A stretch of DNA of 64,000 nt from an uncultured Oxalobacter sp. (GCA_934270705.1 CAKQQG010000001.1:50572-114571), one strand, 5' to 3'; counted from the first letter of the stretch, positions 10,387 through 18,889 are shown. The notes: a model not told the origin generated them from the letters alone. Numbers and translations: made by a program.

Positions 10387-11121
10387 TTACGGGAGCGATT
10401 GCAGTTTCAGATTGATTTCATCCGCCTCGGCGGCACCGGGAACACGTGTGCCGTCCGCAAAGAAAATCGTCGGTGTGCCGCGGATATTGAGCCGCTTGCC
10501 CAGTGCGCGGATCCGCTCATCAGGGAAGGAACAGTCGTTTCCGGCCTTTACCGGCATTTTGTCATTGACCATCCAGTCACGCCATGCCTGTGCGGGATTG
10601 GCGGAGCACCAGATGTTTCTGGAAATCTCGACGGATTTTTCTGACAGGATGTTGAACGGATACAGATAAATCGTGACGTTGTCCACATTGCCCAGGTTGT
10701 ATTCGAGTTGCTTGCAATGGCGGCATGTCGGATCGGAAAAGATGGCCATCACCCCTTCGCCGTTTCCTTTTACGATCCGGATGGCCAGGTCTTTCGGCAG
10801 GCTGGAAAAATCGGTAATCGTGATTTTCCTGAGTCTTTCATCGGTATAGTTGGTTCGTGTCTGAAGATCCATGATGTTACCGATAAACAAATAACGTGCC
10901 TGTGCATCGGTATAGACGAGATTGTTGCCGATACGAACCTCATACAGACCGGAATACGGGGTTTTGACGATGTCGGTTTTTTCGACATTCACGCCGAGAT
11001 ATTCTCCGAAGTGTTTCTGAATGACGGTTTCGGGGGAAGATACCGCCAGTGTGCAGGCACACCAGAACATGCAACAGATCGCCGAAATGGCATGGATAAA
11101 ACGAATGATCGGATAGCGCAT
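10387..11121 (-). CDS. dsbC: DsbC/DsbG-type periplasmic disulfide isomerase
   Basis: Periplasmic thiol:disulfide interchange protein. The 244-residue product has an N-terminal hydrophobic export segment, a DsbC dimerisation-like region and a thioredoxin fold containing FSDPTCRHC. The active-site pair is CRHC rather than the CGYC of E. coli DsbC. A second cysteine pair (IWCS, NDCSF) and the cis-Pro segment RGTPTIFF are present. ATG 11121 is preferred: AGGAA lies 5 bases upstream and the signal sequence starts there, while the frame is open a further 32 codons. Convergent or divergent partners give no further hint to its client proteins. Confidence 0.88.
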   Translation of the reverse strand: MRYPIIRFIHAISAICCMFWCACTLAVSSPETVIQKHFGEYLGVNVEKTDIVKTPYSGLYEVRIGNNLVYTDAQARYLFIGNIMDLQTRTNYTDERLRKITITDFSSLPKDLAIRIVKGNGEGVMAIFSDPTCRHCKQLEYNLGNVDNVTIYLYPFNILSEKSVEISRNIWCSANPAQAWRDWMVNDKMPVKAGNDCSFPDERIRALGKRLNIRGTPTIFFADGTRVPGAAEADEINLKLQSLP

Positions 11122-11272
11122 GATATTTCCTGAAAAATTTTTCCCCTGGACAGACCAGAAGATGTATTCTGACCATGTACGTCGCAAAAGAGCAATCTGA
11201 AACGAAAGAAAAAACAATTCTGTATAATGAAAACCGACAAGTTAGCGTTTTTTTTGTTACAATGCACGCTTT

Positions 11273-11332
<60 letters not shown>

Positions 11333-11348
<16 letters not shown>

Positions 11349-11425
11349 AATCGAATTCCAAAGCCATCCCAAGATGTCTTTTAAGCCGTGTAAATTCAAC
11401 AGTTTACACGGCTTTTTTTATGTTT
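11333..11425 (+). repeat. attL: direct repeat at the tRNA-Thr 3' end
   Basis: Begins inside the tRNA T arm and runs through the CCA end and the following terminator. Bases 11343-11425 are identical to 21911-21993, and 11333-11341 are identical to 21902-21910. The only difference is one extra A at 11342. The partner copy lies about 10.6 kb downstream in the same orientation, as expected for attL and attR of a tRNA-integrated element. Confidence 0.93.
11383..11420 (+). terminator. Terminator of tRNA-Thr (inside attL)
   Basis: Twelve-base stem AAGCCGTGTAAA (11383-11394) pairs with 11403-11414 and is followed by a T run. The same hairpin is duplicated in attR at 21951-21982. Confidence 0.9.
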
Positions 11426-11469
11426 TGTTGTCCTGACATGTCCTCATTAGTCCGCTGACATCCACGAAT

Positions 11470-11492
11470 TTTGTGTATATATTTGTGTATAT
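11470..11492 (+). repeat. Putative integrase arm-type repeat, left
   Basis: The 23-base TTTGTGTATATATTTGTG-TATAT sequence is repeated with one mismatch at 21830-21852, in the same orientation, just inside attR. Inverted partial copies (ATATACACAAA) lie at about 11523-11533, immediately before the integrase start. The position inside both att sites suits integrase arm binding or autoregulation. Confidence 0.55.
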
Positions 11493-11535
11493 GCGAACTG
11501 GTTTTCGATATACATAAATCCGGATATACACAAAA

Positions 11536-12798
11536 ATGCCGAAAATTTCCAAACCATTATCTGACAGACAGATCAGCAACGCAAAGCCAAGGGACAAGGA
11601 TTACTCCCTGCCGGACGGCAATGGTCTCGGTTTGGTTGTGACCAGTAAAGGGGCAAAACTGTGGCGGATGCGGACACGTATCAACGGGAAGCCGGCAGTT
11701 TTTTCTTTTGGCGAGTATCCGCAGGTATCGCTTGAGCAGGCCCGAAAGAGGCGCGATGAGGTGCGCAAGCTGGTTGCCGAAGGGGTCGACCCACGTGAGG
11801 CAAAAAAAGCGCGACAGGCGGCCGAGAAGGCGGCAGAGGATGCGAAAGCGATGGCGGATGACCGGACGTTTGAGAAGCTGGCCAGAAGGTTGTTTGAGCG
11901 CAAGGCGGGCAGGACATCGGACAGTTACCGCCATACGATGTTGCGGCAGTTTGAGCTGCATATGTTCCCGGTTATCGGGAAAAAGAACATTGCCGATATT
12001 GAAGGCAAGGAATTGTTCGATCTGTTTTGCGGCACCGCCAGTATGCTCAATGCGAGGGGCAAGCCGATGACGTACATGGCCAAGAAGCTGTGCCAGTGGA
12101 CGGCGGAAGTTTACGATCTGGCCAATATGGAGAACAGCAGTTTCAATCTGAACAATCCTTGCCGGGCGATTATCCGGTTTTTGCCGAAGCATGAAACGGA
12201 GCATATGCGGCGGATACGGTTTTCGGAATTGCCGGATTTCATTCTGGCATTGCAGGCGTATGGCGGGCATGTTCTGACGAAGGCGGCTATCTGGATGATG
12301 CTTTATACCGGGGTGCGACAGGCCAGTATCCGTCATGCGCAATGGTCTGATTTCGATATGAAGGCGGCGATCTGGAACCGCAAGCCGGAAAAGTCCGATA
12401 AGGAAATCCATGAGTTGCCCTTGCCCAAACAGGCGGTGAAGGTGCTGGAAATGATCCGGGATTTGTCAGATGGAAAAGGTGATCTGGTTTTTCCGAGTGT
12501 GTATGCCAGTCAGTTGAAGATGAGCGAGGCGGCAATCGGTCAGGCGATAAGGCGCATGGGGTTTGCCATGACGGGACACGGTTTGCGCGGGGTGGTCAGT
12601 ACGGGTCTCAATGAGCTGGGGTTCGGTCCCCGTCTGGTTGAGGTGCAACTGGGTCACAAGAAGGGGGATGCGATCGAGGCGGCTTATAACGATGCCCGGC
12701 ATTTGAAAGACCGGCGCAAGATGATGCAGGCGTGGGCGGATTATCTGGAAGGGTTGAAGGCTGGCAAGGTTGTGAAGATAAAGGGAAATGCAGCGTGA
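11536..12798 (+). CDS. int: P4-type tyrosine recombinase (integrase)
   Basis: Site-specific recombinase likely to integrate and excise the element at tRNA-Thr. The 420-residue protein has the N-terminal DUF4102 arm-binding domain (residues about 5-90, LPDGNGLGLVV and FGEYPQVSLEQAR), a core-binding domain and a C-terminal catalytic domain. Catalytic residues read as Arg261 (GVRQ), His348-x-x-Arg351 (HGLR), His374 (LGHKKG) and Tyr384 (AAYNDA). It lies 110 bases inside attL, transcribed away from the tRNA. The ATG overlaps a possible autoregulatory ATATACACAAA site. Confidence 0.95.
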   Translation: MPKISKPLSDRQISNAKPRDKDYSLPDGNGLGLVVTSKGAKLWRMRTRINGKPAVFSFGEYPQVSLEQARKRRDEVRKLVAEGVDPREAKKARQAAEKAAEDAKAMADDRTFEKLARRLFERKAGRTSDSYRHTMLRQFELHMFPVIGKKNIADIEGKELFDLFCGTASMLNARGKPMTYMAKKLCQWTAEVYDLANMENSSFNLNNPCRAIIRFLPKHETEHMRRIRFSELPDFILALQAYGGHVLTKAAIWMMLYTGVRQASIRHAQWSDFDMKAAIWNRKPEKSDKEIHELPLPKQAVKVLEMIRDLSDGKGDLVFPSVYASQLKMSEAAIGQAIRRMGFAMTGHGLRGVVSTGLNELGFGPRLVEVQLGHKKGDAIEAAYNDARHLKDRRKMMQAWADYLEGLKAGKVVKIKGNAA

Positions 12799-13017
12799 TT
12801 GTTGCTAGAAAACAACATCTGGGTTATGAAGAAGTGTAACGCGCTGTTTTGCATTTCGCTTATAACTCATTGATTTGCAATGAATTTCTTGTCGTGTAGC
12901 GGTTTTTTAATCCGGTGTTCGCGCACTTGTGCCACTTACAACAAAACGCGCAATTCATTGATTTCCAAAATTTTTTCGGAGGCTAACTTTTTTCTTTCCG
13001 CTTATTTCTTTTCTAAT

Positions 13018-13048
13018 TGTGACATTTAACGTGTCACAACGTGTCACA
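13018..13048. promoter_or_regulatory. Inverted and tandem TGTCACA cluster
   Basis: TGTGACA (13018-13024) and TGTCACA (13032-13038) form an inverted repeat with a 7-base spacer. A third TGTCACA follows at 13042-13048, making a 10-base tandem with the second. This could be a repressor operator or a small iteron array for the element's replication proteins. Function is inferred only. Confidence 0.4.
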
Positions 13049-13165
13049 GCGAGTTACCGCCAAAGGGAAAAGAAAATCGCACCAAACATGCACTGGTTCC
13101 CCTGTCTTTCGGTAAACTATGCAGGAGCTGTACAAATAAACAGGGATTCATGAGGAATCAAGCTT

Positions 13166-13245
13166 TTATGTGGAGTTAAAGGCCGCCACATAAAGGAAAG
13201 CCCCGAAGGTGTTGCAGCACCGACGGGGCTGGAAAAAGGCCTTGA
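13166..13245 (+). ncRNA. Two-hairpin RNA candidate, P4 CI/C4-like
   Basis: Hairpin 1 pairs TTATGTGG (13166-13173) with 13186-13193 around a 12-base loop. Hairpin 2 pairs AGCCCCG (13199-13205) with 13224-13230, with an inner GGTG/CACC stem. The loop of hairpin 1 contains AAGGCC, which can pair with GGCCTT just after hairpin 2. Structured RNA just ahead of the regulator and replication genes resembles, in position, the P4 CI and P1 C4 antisense immunity RNAs. Homology is not established. Confidence 0.45.
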
Positions 13246-13382
13246 ATTTGAGCGATGGATTACAAGCCTTACCAGCTAGCAAAAGCTAACAGGCGGATTC
13301 ATATTAGTATATCCATTGGATGTACCGCAAGTTTTTTCTGTGCTGGCAAGGCGTTCATCAAATACGATGAAAGGAATGATGA

Positions 13383-13631
13383 ATGCCGAAAACATTTCTG
13401 AAACTTCCCCAAGTATCGACCATTACCGGTCGCAGTCGCAGCAAGATTTATGCGGATATCAAGGCGCACACATTTCCCGCGCCAGTCCGGCTGGGAGCCC
13501 GTTCTGTCGCATGGGTTGACCATGAAATCAATTCATGGGTTCAGGCCAAGATTGCCGGGCAAACAGATGATGAACTGAAAGCGCTGGTTGCCTCACTGGT
13601 GGCTGCACGCCAAACATCCGTTTCGATCTGA
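13383..13631 (+). CDS. alpA: AlpA-family phage regulatory protein
   Basis: Small DNA-binding regulator (82 residues) with a MerR/AlpA-like helix-turn-helix: FLKLPQVSTITGRSRSKIYADIKAHTFPAPV, followed by the conserved VAWVDHEINSWV. AlpA proteins of satellites and cryptic prophages typically activate or control excision. A GGAATGA lies just before the ATG. It is the first gene after the long control region. Confidence 0.85.
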   Translation: MPKTFLKLPQVSTITGRSRSKIYADIKAHTFPAPVRLGARSVAWVDHEINSWVQAKIAGQTDDELKALVASLVAARQTSVSI

Positions 13632-13644
13632 ACGGGGGAAATCC

Positions 13645-14604
13645 ATGAAAAGTAAAAAATATGCCGGAATGGCAGGGGGTTCTGTTGCCCTGATTCCGAT
13701 GGAAGGGGAAAGCGCTTTCCTTGATTTCATCCGCGAACGTATCGGCCATGCCCCGGACGCCATCAACCAGACCGGCAAAATACAACGCTTTTCCACGAAC
13801 GGGAAACGGGGCGATCTGGCCGGCTGGTGTGTCTGGTATGGCATGGCCGGGGCTTGCGGAAACTGGCGTACCGGAGAAAGCCACACATGGCGATCAAACC
13901 AATACCAGCGCCTGACAAAGACCGAGCGCCAGCGAATCGACCGGCAGATCAGACAGGCCGAAGCGCAGAGGAAGCGAGAGCTTGAGGCGGGTTACCAGCG
14001 TATCGCCGGACAGGCCAGAGAAGACATCCGGCATTGTTTCCCGGCCACCGCAGACCATCCCTACCTGACCGAAAAGAGGATTTTGCCGCATGGCGCGCTG
14101 ATCGACGGGCAAAACGTCCTCATCATCCCGATGTATTTCAACGGCGAAATCGTATCGTACCAGCGGATATACCCCATGAGACTGCCGGACGGTACCAACA
14201 AACGCTTTTTGAAGGGCGGACGCAAGAAAGGCTGTTACCACCCGATAGGGGATAAAGGAACCGGCGATCTGGGCATCTGCGAAGGTTTTGCCACGGGCGC
14301 CAGCATTCATGAAGCGACCGGCGATGATGTCATCGTGGCCTTCGATGCGGGCAATCTGTTACCGGTCGCCAAAGCCATGCGGGAGCAATACCCGAACAGA
14401 AAAATCATCCTCTGGGCTGATGACGACTACCAGCGCGTGGACCAAAACGGATATCCGGAAAACATTGGCGTTCTCAAAGCCATTGAAGCAGCAGAATCCA
14501 TCAGTAATGGTTACTGGACAATGCCGGACTTCGGGCCAAACCGGCCGGAAGGGGCAACCGACTTCAATGACCTGTTTCAGATGATGAAAGGGAGCAAACG
14601 ATGA
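13645..14604 (+). CDS. Toprim-domain (primase-like) protein
   Basis: A 319-residue protein probably acting in replication of the element. The N-terminal half carries a GDLAGWCVWYGMAG segment, seen in many phage primase-like proteins. The C-terminal half has a Toprim fold, with the conserved Glu in LGICEGFATGASI and the acidic cluster in LWADDDYQR. ATG 13645 is chosen over an earlier in-frame codon at 13588 because GGGGGAAA lies just upstream and the earlier one overlaps alpA. The stop overlaps the next start (ATGA), so the two are coupled. No full bacterial primase domain set is visible. Confidence 0.8.
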   Translation: MKSKKYAGMAGGSVALIPMEGESAFLDFIRERIGHAPDAINQTGKIQRFSTNGKRGDLAGWCVWYGMAGACGNWRTGESHTWRSNQYQRLTKTERQRIDRQIRQAEAQRKRELEAGYQRIAGQAREDIRHCFPATADHPYLTEKRILPHGALIDGQNVLIIPMYFNGEIVSYQRIYPMRLPDGTNKRFLKGGRKKGCYHPIGDKGTGDLGICEGFATGASIHEATGDDVIVAFDAGNLLPVAKAMREQYPNRKIILWADDDYQRVDQNGYPENIGVLKAIEAAESISNGYWTMPDFGPNRPEGATDFNDLFQMMKGSKR

Positions 14605-16259
14605 GCGACGAAACATTGCGGAATGAGGCTGACACGCCCCCATCACAAAAGTTTGCTACGGCTCTTCCTGCCAACGAACATGAACCGGTCAGCTTTGAGC
14701 AATACAAGGACAAGGCAGTTTTGCCGGAGGAAGGTTTGGAGAATGCCGTCAAACGCCTTGCCGCCATGAAAAAACTGGATTACATACAGGTCCGGAAAGC
14801 CACCGCCAAACAATACGATATCCCGGTGGGCATGCTGGACGATCTGATACGTGAGGCGCAACAGGAATCGGAAAGTAACAGCGATGACATGTTTGTTGAG
14901 CCGGAACCATGGCCTGAACCGGTTAACGGATCAGAGTTATTGAGTGAGATAGACCGGACAATCAGGCGCTTTATCGTCTGCGAACCGGAAACCGCACAGG
15001 CGGCCTCTCTCTGGATTGTGATGACGTGGTTAATGGATGTGGTGAAGGTTGCACCGCTAACCGTCATCACCGCTCCGGAGAAGCGTTGCGGCAAAACACA
15101 GCTTCTCGACCTGATCGGCAAAATGTCGTGCCGCCCCATGTTCGCCAGCAGCATCACACCGGCTGCCCTGTTCCGTTCCGTGGAAATGTGGCAACCAACC
15201 TTGCTGATTGACGAAGCCGACGCCTTTCTCAAAGACAACGAAGAAATGCGCGGACTGTTGAATGCAGGCCATACCCGTACCAGCGCCTACACTATCCGGA
15301 CAGTCGGAGACGACCATACCCCGAAGAAATTCAACGTCTGGGGGGCGAAAGCCATATCCGGAATAGGACATCTGTCAGATACCCTGATGGATCGTGCCGT
15401 CGTACTGGAATTGCGTCGGAAACTGGACTGCGAACACGTTGAGCGCATACGTCATGCGGAACCGGGATTGTTTGAAATCCTGTGCCGGAAGATTTGCCGT
15501 TTTGCCGAAGACAACCGGGAAACCATCCGTAACGCCAGACCGGCATTACCTGAGGAATTGAACGACCGGGCACAGGATAACTGGGAACCATTGCTTGCTA
15601 TCGCCGATATGGCAGGTGGTAATTGGCCGGACATGGCCAGGATAGCTGCCCTGAAAATATCAGGAGGCAACCAGACAAGCCAGAGTATCGGCGCGGAATT
15701 GTTATCGGACATCAAGGAAATCTTTGACGAAAAGAATGTTTCGAAACTGTTTACCAGTGATCTGATTGCCGCCCTGTGTGAAGATTCAGAAAAGCCGTGG
15801 GATACCTATAACCGGGGAAAACCCATAACCCCCCGCCAATTGTCAAACCGGTTGAAAGAATACGGGATCAAAAGCAAGGACATCCGGATTTGTTATGAGA
15901 ACAAGAAAGGATTTGAGAAAGTCCAGTTTGCAGATGCATTCAAACGTTATATACACACACAGCCAGAACCCCCCGTTTTATCCGTGACAACGCGACAAAC
16001 CAGTACTGGCGCGGGTTACAGCGTCGCGCCGTTGTCGCGTGTCTCGGATACAAGCGCGACAAATGAAGAAAACGGCAAGCCGGAGAATCCCCGACGCGAC
16101 ATCTGTTTACACGGAAATGTCACGGATACAAACGCGACACGCGACACGTCAGCGACACGCAAACCCAGTACTGGCGCGGGTTGTCACGTTGTCGCGGATA
16201 GAAATGGAGTATCAGGTGTGTGTGTTTTCGATGGTGAAATCGGGACGGTGACGATATGA
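14601..16259 (+). CDS. DUF3631 domain ATPase/helicase-like protein
   Basis: A 552-residue P-loop protein with Walker A APEKRCGKTQLL near residues 158-169 and Walker B LLIDEAD near 201-207. The DUF3631 domain follows (GAKAISGIGHLSDTLMDRAVVLEL). Partners of this family usually sit beside Toprim or primase proteins in satellites, as here, so it probably unwinds DNA for replication. The C-terminal 100 residues are low-complexity and include two copies of STGAG encoded by an identical 18-base repeat. It overlaps both neighbours by 4 bases. Confidence 0.82.
   Translation: MSDETLRNEADTPPSQKFATALPANEHEPVSFEQYKDKAVLPEEGLENAVKRLAAMKKLDYIQVRKATAKQYDIPVGMLDDLIREAQQESESNSDDMFVEPEPWPEPVNGSELLSEIDRTIRRFIVCEPETAQAASLWIVMTWLMDVVKVAPLTVITAPEKRCGKTQLLDLIGKMSCRPMFASSITPAALFRSVEMWQPTLLIDEADAFLKDNEEMRGLLNAGHTRTSAYTIRTVGDDHTPKKFNVWGAKAISGIGHLSDTLMDRAVVLELRRKLDCEHVERIRHAEPGLFEILCRKICRFAEDNRETIRNARPALPEELNDRAQDNWEPLLAIADMAGGNWPDMARIAALKISGGNQTSQSIGAELLSDIKEIFDEKNVSKLFTSDLIAALCEDSEKPWDTYNRGKPITPRQLSNRLKEYGIKSKDIRICYENKKGFEKVQFADAFKRYIHTQPEPPVLSVTTRQTSTGAGYSVAPLSRVSDTSATNEENGKPENPRRDICLHGNVTDTNATRDTSATRKPSTGAGCHVVADRNGVSGVCVFDGEIGTVTI
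16000..16182 (+). repeat. Two 18-base direct repeats with palindromic core
   Basis: CCAGTACTGGCGCGGGTT occurs at 16000-16017 and again at 16165-16182, exactly 165 bases apart and in the same reading frame. Each contains the palindrome CCAGTACTGG and is flanked by GCGACA-type runs. It may be a protein-binding site or a remnant of a short tandem expansion. Confidence 0.6.
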
Positions 16260-16720
16260 ACGTTAATGAATTGTTAGAGCAATGCGAGACAAACGGGATT
16301 GTGTTGTGCGTCCAGTCAGGCCAGCTTCAGATAACCGGTAACCTGAAAAAGATCGATGAGCTGGCCCCCATCATCCGACAGCATAAGACCGACATCATTC
16401 GCATGCTGGAACAGAAAGACAAGCGAGCCATGGAAGCCACCCGGTACATGCAGGCTGAAATCGCCCTGTTCCATAGCGATGCGGTTGCCTTCATTGCGCG
16501 TCACATACGCACACAGTACGGCAAAACGTACTGGCAGGCACAAGGTGAAGCACTAACGGTCTGGAATATCCTGAGAAGAAACCAGATCAGACAAGCCTTG
16601 AAAGAAGGCCGGGATGATGCTGCAGAACGGTTGCTGGTGGAATGCCGGGAGAAGTTCGGCATGCCGGATTATCTGGCTGCCTCACGGGCAAGATGGCCGG
16701 AATCGCCCTGTATTCATTGA
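16256..16720 (+). CDS. Small element protein with TubC-like N-terminal domain
   Basis: A 154-residue protein of unknown function. Residues 1-50 (MNVNELLEQCETNGIVLCV, then ITGNLKKIDELAPIIRQHKTDII) resemble the TubC N-terminal docking fold often found in phage-element proteins. The rest is alpha-helical and rich in Arg and Ala. It overlaps the DUF3631 gene by 4 bases, indicating coupling. A role in assembling the replication complex is only a guess. Confidence 0.65.
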   Translation: MNVNELLEQCETNGIVLCVQSGQLQITGNLKKIDELAPIIRQHKTDIIRMLEQKDKRAMEATRYMQAEIALFHSDAVAFIARHIRTQYGKTYWQAQGEALTVWNILRRNQIRQALKEGRDDAAERLLVECREKFGMPDYLAASRARWPESPCIH

Positions 16721-16735
16721 ACAGGAGAAAACGCC

Positions 16736-17341
16736 ATGACACAAAGAAAGAAACGGCAACCGGCAGCGAAAGACAAAAACGATATGAAAGAGGGATATGC
16801 CAAAGTGGCCTTGTCACCTTCCGTCCATGCCGGTGCTGTTGTGGGGCAGTACGGGAGCATGCTTTTCGGCAAAGACAATATGGATGTTAATTGTCTGGAT
16901 AAAGCGCTGAAAGAATCGACCGAAGCCATCCACCACGGAGACATGAAAGCCGTGGAAGCCATGCTGTACGGTCAGGCGGTGGCCCTGCAAACGATGTTCA
17001 CTAATCTGTCAATGCGTGCAGACTGTCAGCAAGGCAGGCTGGATAACATCGAAGCCCTGTTGAAACTGGCATTCAGGGCACAAAACCAGTGTCGCATGAC
17101 GCTGGAAACCTTGGCCAACGTGAAGAATCCACCGGTAGTCTATGCACGGCAGGCCAATATCACCAGCGGCCCGCAACAGGTCAACAATGGTCTTACGCAC
17201 GCGACAGAAAAAACCATCACACAAAACGAATTATTGGAGGATAGCCATGTCAAACGGCTGGACGGAAGAACGCAAGGCCAGACAGGCCGCCTTGATACAC
17301 ACATGGGAACCGTGGCAGTCGGCAGGCGTGAAAACCCCTGA
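16736..17341 (+). CDS. Conserved phage-element protein of unknown function
   Basis: A 201-residue soluble protein. The central segment (LQTMFTNLSMRADCQQ, then RAQNQCRMTLETLANVKNPP and VYARQANITSGPQQVNN) is of a type I associate with prophages and satellites, but I cannot name a function. The last 30 residues overlap the next gene and may not be conserved. No signal peptide or membrane segment is visible. Start ATG 16736 follows a weak purine-rich site. Confidence 0.7.
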   Translation: MTQRKKRQPAAKDKNDMKEGYAKVALSPSVHAGAVVGQYGSMLFGKDNMDVNCLDKALKESTEAIHHGDMKAVEAMLYGQAVALQTMFTNLSMRADCQQGRLDNIEALLKLAFRAQNQCRMTLETLANVKNPPVVYARQANITSGPQQVNNGLTHATEKTITQNELLEDSHVKRLDGRTQGQTGRLDTHMGTVAVGRRENP

Positions 17342-17486
17342 AGGCAAGAAGCGCAGCAGCATGAATGCCCTGAAGCATGGCAAATATACAGCCAGTGCCA
17401 TAGCGGAAAGAAAGCGTATCAATCAGGTCTTGCGTGATGCCAGGGATTTCATCAGACGAGCACAGCGCATGCTTGCGGATGGATGA
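17247..17486 (+). CDS. Small basic HGK-type element protein
   Basis: A 79-residue basic protein starting MSNGWTEERKARQAALI, with the segment GVKTPEGKKRSSMNALKHGKYTA, typical of small HGG/HGK-motif proteins next to phage packaging genes. The start at 17247 is supported by GGAGG 6 bases upstream. It overlaps the end of the preceding gene by 95 bases in another frame. Function unknown. Confidence 0.65.
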   Translation: MSNGWTEERKARQAALIHTWEPWQSAGVKTPEGKKRSSMNALKHGKYTASAIAERKRINQVLRDARDFIRRAQRMLADG

Positions 17487-17591
17487 CAGGGGAGTACGGG
17501 GGAATCAAAGTAAAGCCCGTTTTGCCGTATGACCGAACGCACCCTCAAATTTGCCGCGAAGGTGAATTTTTTTCGGGTGGGGGTGTGCCTG

Positions 17592-17797
17592 ATGAAATCG
17601 TCTCGCATGGAAGCTGCCCTGAAGAACTGAAACATGGTGGGATGAAGCCAGGGCAGAAGGCCGTTACAGTGCGGCCATCGCGCCTGAAATCGCCAGAGGC
17701 AAGGCCGCGGGTCTGTATGTCGAACCGTCGCATATCGATGGCGATATGTATAAAAAATCGGTTTTTCTATACATGTTGCGTATAATATATATATAAA
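17592..17797 (+). pseudogene. Possible frameshifted gene remnant
   Basis: A short frame from ATG 17592 (MKSSRMEAALKN) stops at 17630. The +1 frame then continues as protein-like sequence (TETWWDEARAEGRYSAAIAP, then EIARGKAAGLYVEPSHIDGD) to a stop near 17797. This looks like one broken coding sequence. Its position after the HGK-type protein would suit a small-terminase relic, but I cannot confirm any family. The flanks, 17487-17591 and 17798-17818, hold no gene. Confidence 0.25.
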
Positions 17798-17818
17798 AAC
17801 GAGTTTCTTTTACGCATA

Positions 17819-18889
17819 ATGTACCCAATCATACCGCTTGAGCAGCTAGCCGTCGAACGTTTCGACGCGCCGGAAATCCTTAAAAAGTTAGCCAGCAGCA
17901 GCCGTAGTCTTGCCGAACTGAAAGGGGTTGCAGGAACTATTCCCAATCAGGGGATCCTGATCAACACATTGAGCCTCCAAGAAGCCAAGGATAGTTCAGA
18001 AATCGAAAATATTGTGACAACGCATGATGAACTATTCAAGGGCGAAGTGCTTACAGAAGCGTTTGCCAACCCGGCGGCTAAAGAGGTTATGCGCTACAGG
18101 CAAGCATTGCGTACTGGCTTCAGTGAGACCAAGAAAACAGGGTTAATAACAGTTAACAACATTATCAGCATTCAGTCAGAACTGGAGCGCAATAATGCCG
18201 GCTTTAGAAAATTGCCAGGTACGGCGTTAAGGGATAATGTCGGGAGAACGGTGTACACACCACCACAAGAACCGGATACTATTAAGCAAATGATGTTTGA
18301 TTTGGAACGTTTCATAAATGAAACGTCGATTTTTCCAGTTGATCCGTTGATTAAAATGGCGCTAATACACCACCAATTTGAAAGCATTCACCCATTTTAC
18401 GATGGAAATGGCCGTACGGGGCGCATTCTTAATGTATTGTATCTGGTCAAGGAAGGGCTGCTTGATATTCCAATTCTTTATCTGAGTCGGTATATAGTGC
18501 ATAACAAGGGGGATTACTATCGTTTGTTGCAGGCAGTACGCGATGCTGACCAATGGGAAGACTGGGTGTTATTCATATTGGATGGGGTGGAACAAACAGC
18601 GATACAGGCGATAACTACCATTGGCGAAATTAAACGCGCACTACAATTTTACAAGCATCATATTCGAAGCAATTACAGGTTTTATAGCCAAGACCTGATT
18701 AATAATCTGTTTTCTCATCCATATACCAAAATCGAGTTTATTGAGCGCGATTTAAATGTATCTCGTATTACCGCGGCAAAATATCTGGATGCATTAGCTG
18801 AATCGGGGTTGGTTCATAAACAGAAGTTGGGGCGTGGGAATTACTATGTCAATGTTGCTTTAAGTGAGATCCTAATGAAACAGTCATGA
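17819..18889 (+). CDS. Fic-domain AMP-transferase with C-terminal winged helix
   Basis: Predicted nucleotidyl transferase that AMPylates target proteins. The 356-residue protein has an N-terminal inhibitory helix motif SSEIEN at residues 59-64 (matches [S/T]xxxE[G/N]), the catalytic loop HPFYDGNGRTGR at 191-202 and a C-terminal winged-helix region (ITAAKYLDALAESGLVHK). The intramolecular inhibitory motif suggests class II self-inhibition, so no separate antitoxin is needed and none is seen. Codon usage is AT-richer than the neighbours, suggesting separate acquisition. TATAAT at 17781-17786 could serve its promoter. Confidence 0.9.
   Translation: MYPIIPLEQLAVERFDAPEILKKLASSSRSLAELKGVAGTIPNQGILINTLSLQEAKDSSEIENIVTTHDELFKGEVLTEAFANPAAKEVMRYRQALRTGFSETKKTGLITVNNIISIQSELERNNAGFRKLPGTALRDNVGRTVYTPPQEPDTIKQMMFDLERFINETSIFPVDPLIKMALIHHQFESIHPFYDGNGRTGRILNVLYLVKEGLLDIPILYLSRYIVHNKGDYYRLLQAVRDADQWEDWVLFILDGVEQTAIQAITTIGEIKRALQFYKHHIRSNYRFYSQDLINNLFSHPYTKIEFIERDLNVSRITAAKYLDALAESGLVHKQKLGRGNYYVNVALSEILMKQS

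Larger units (their letters stand above)
12799..13382. other. Long non-coding control region between int and alpA
   Basis: About 580 bases with no credible gene. It holds AT-rich stretches, two copies of CATTGATTT followed by CA (near 12868 and 12956), a TGTGACA/TGTCACA cluster at 13018-13048 and a two-hairpin RNA-like segment at 13166-13245. The position ahead of alpA and the replication-type genes suits an origin and/or immunity control region. Confidence 0.6.
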
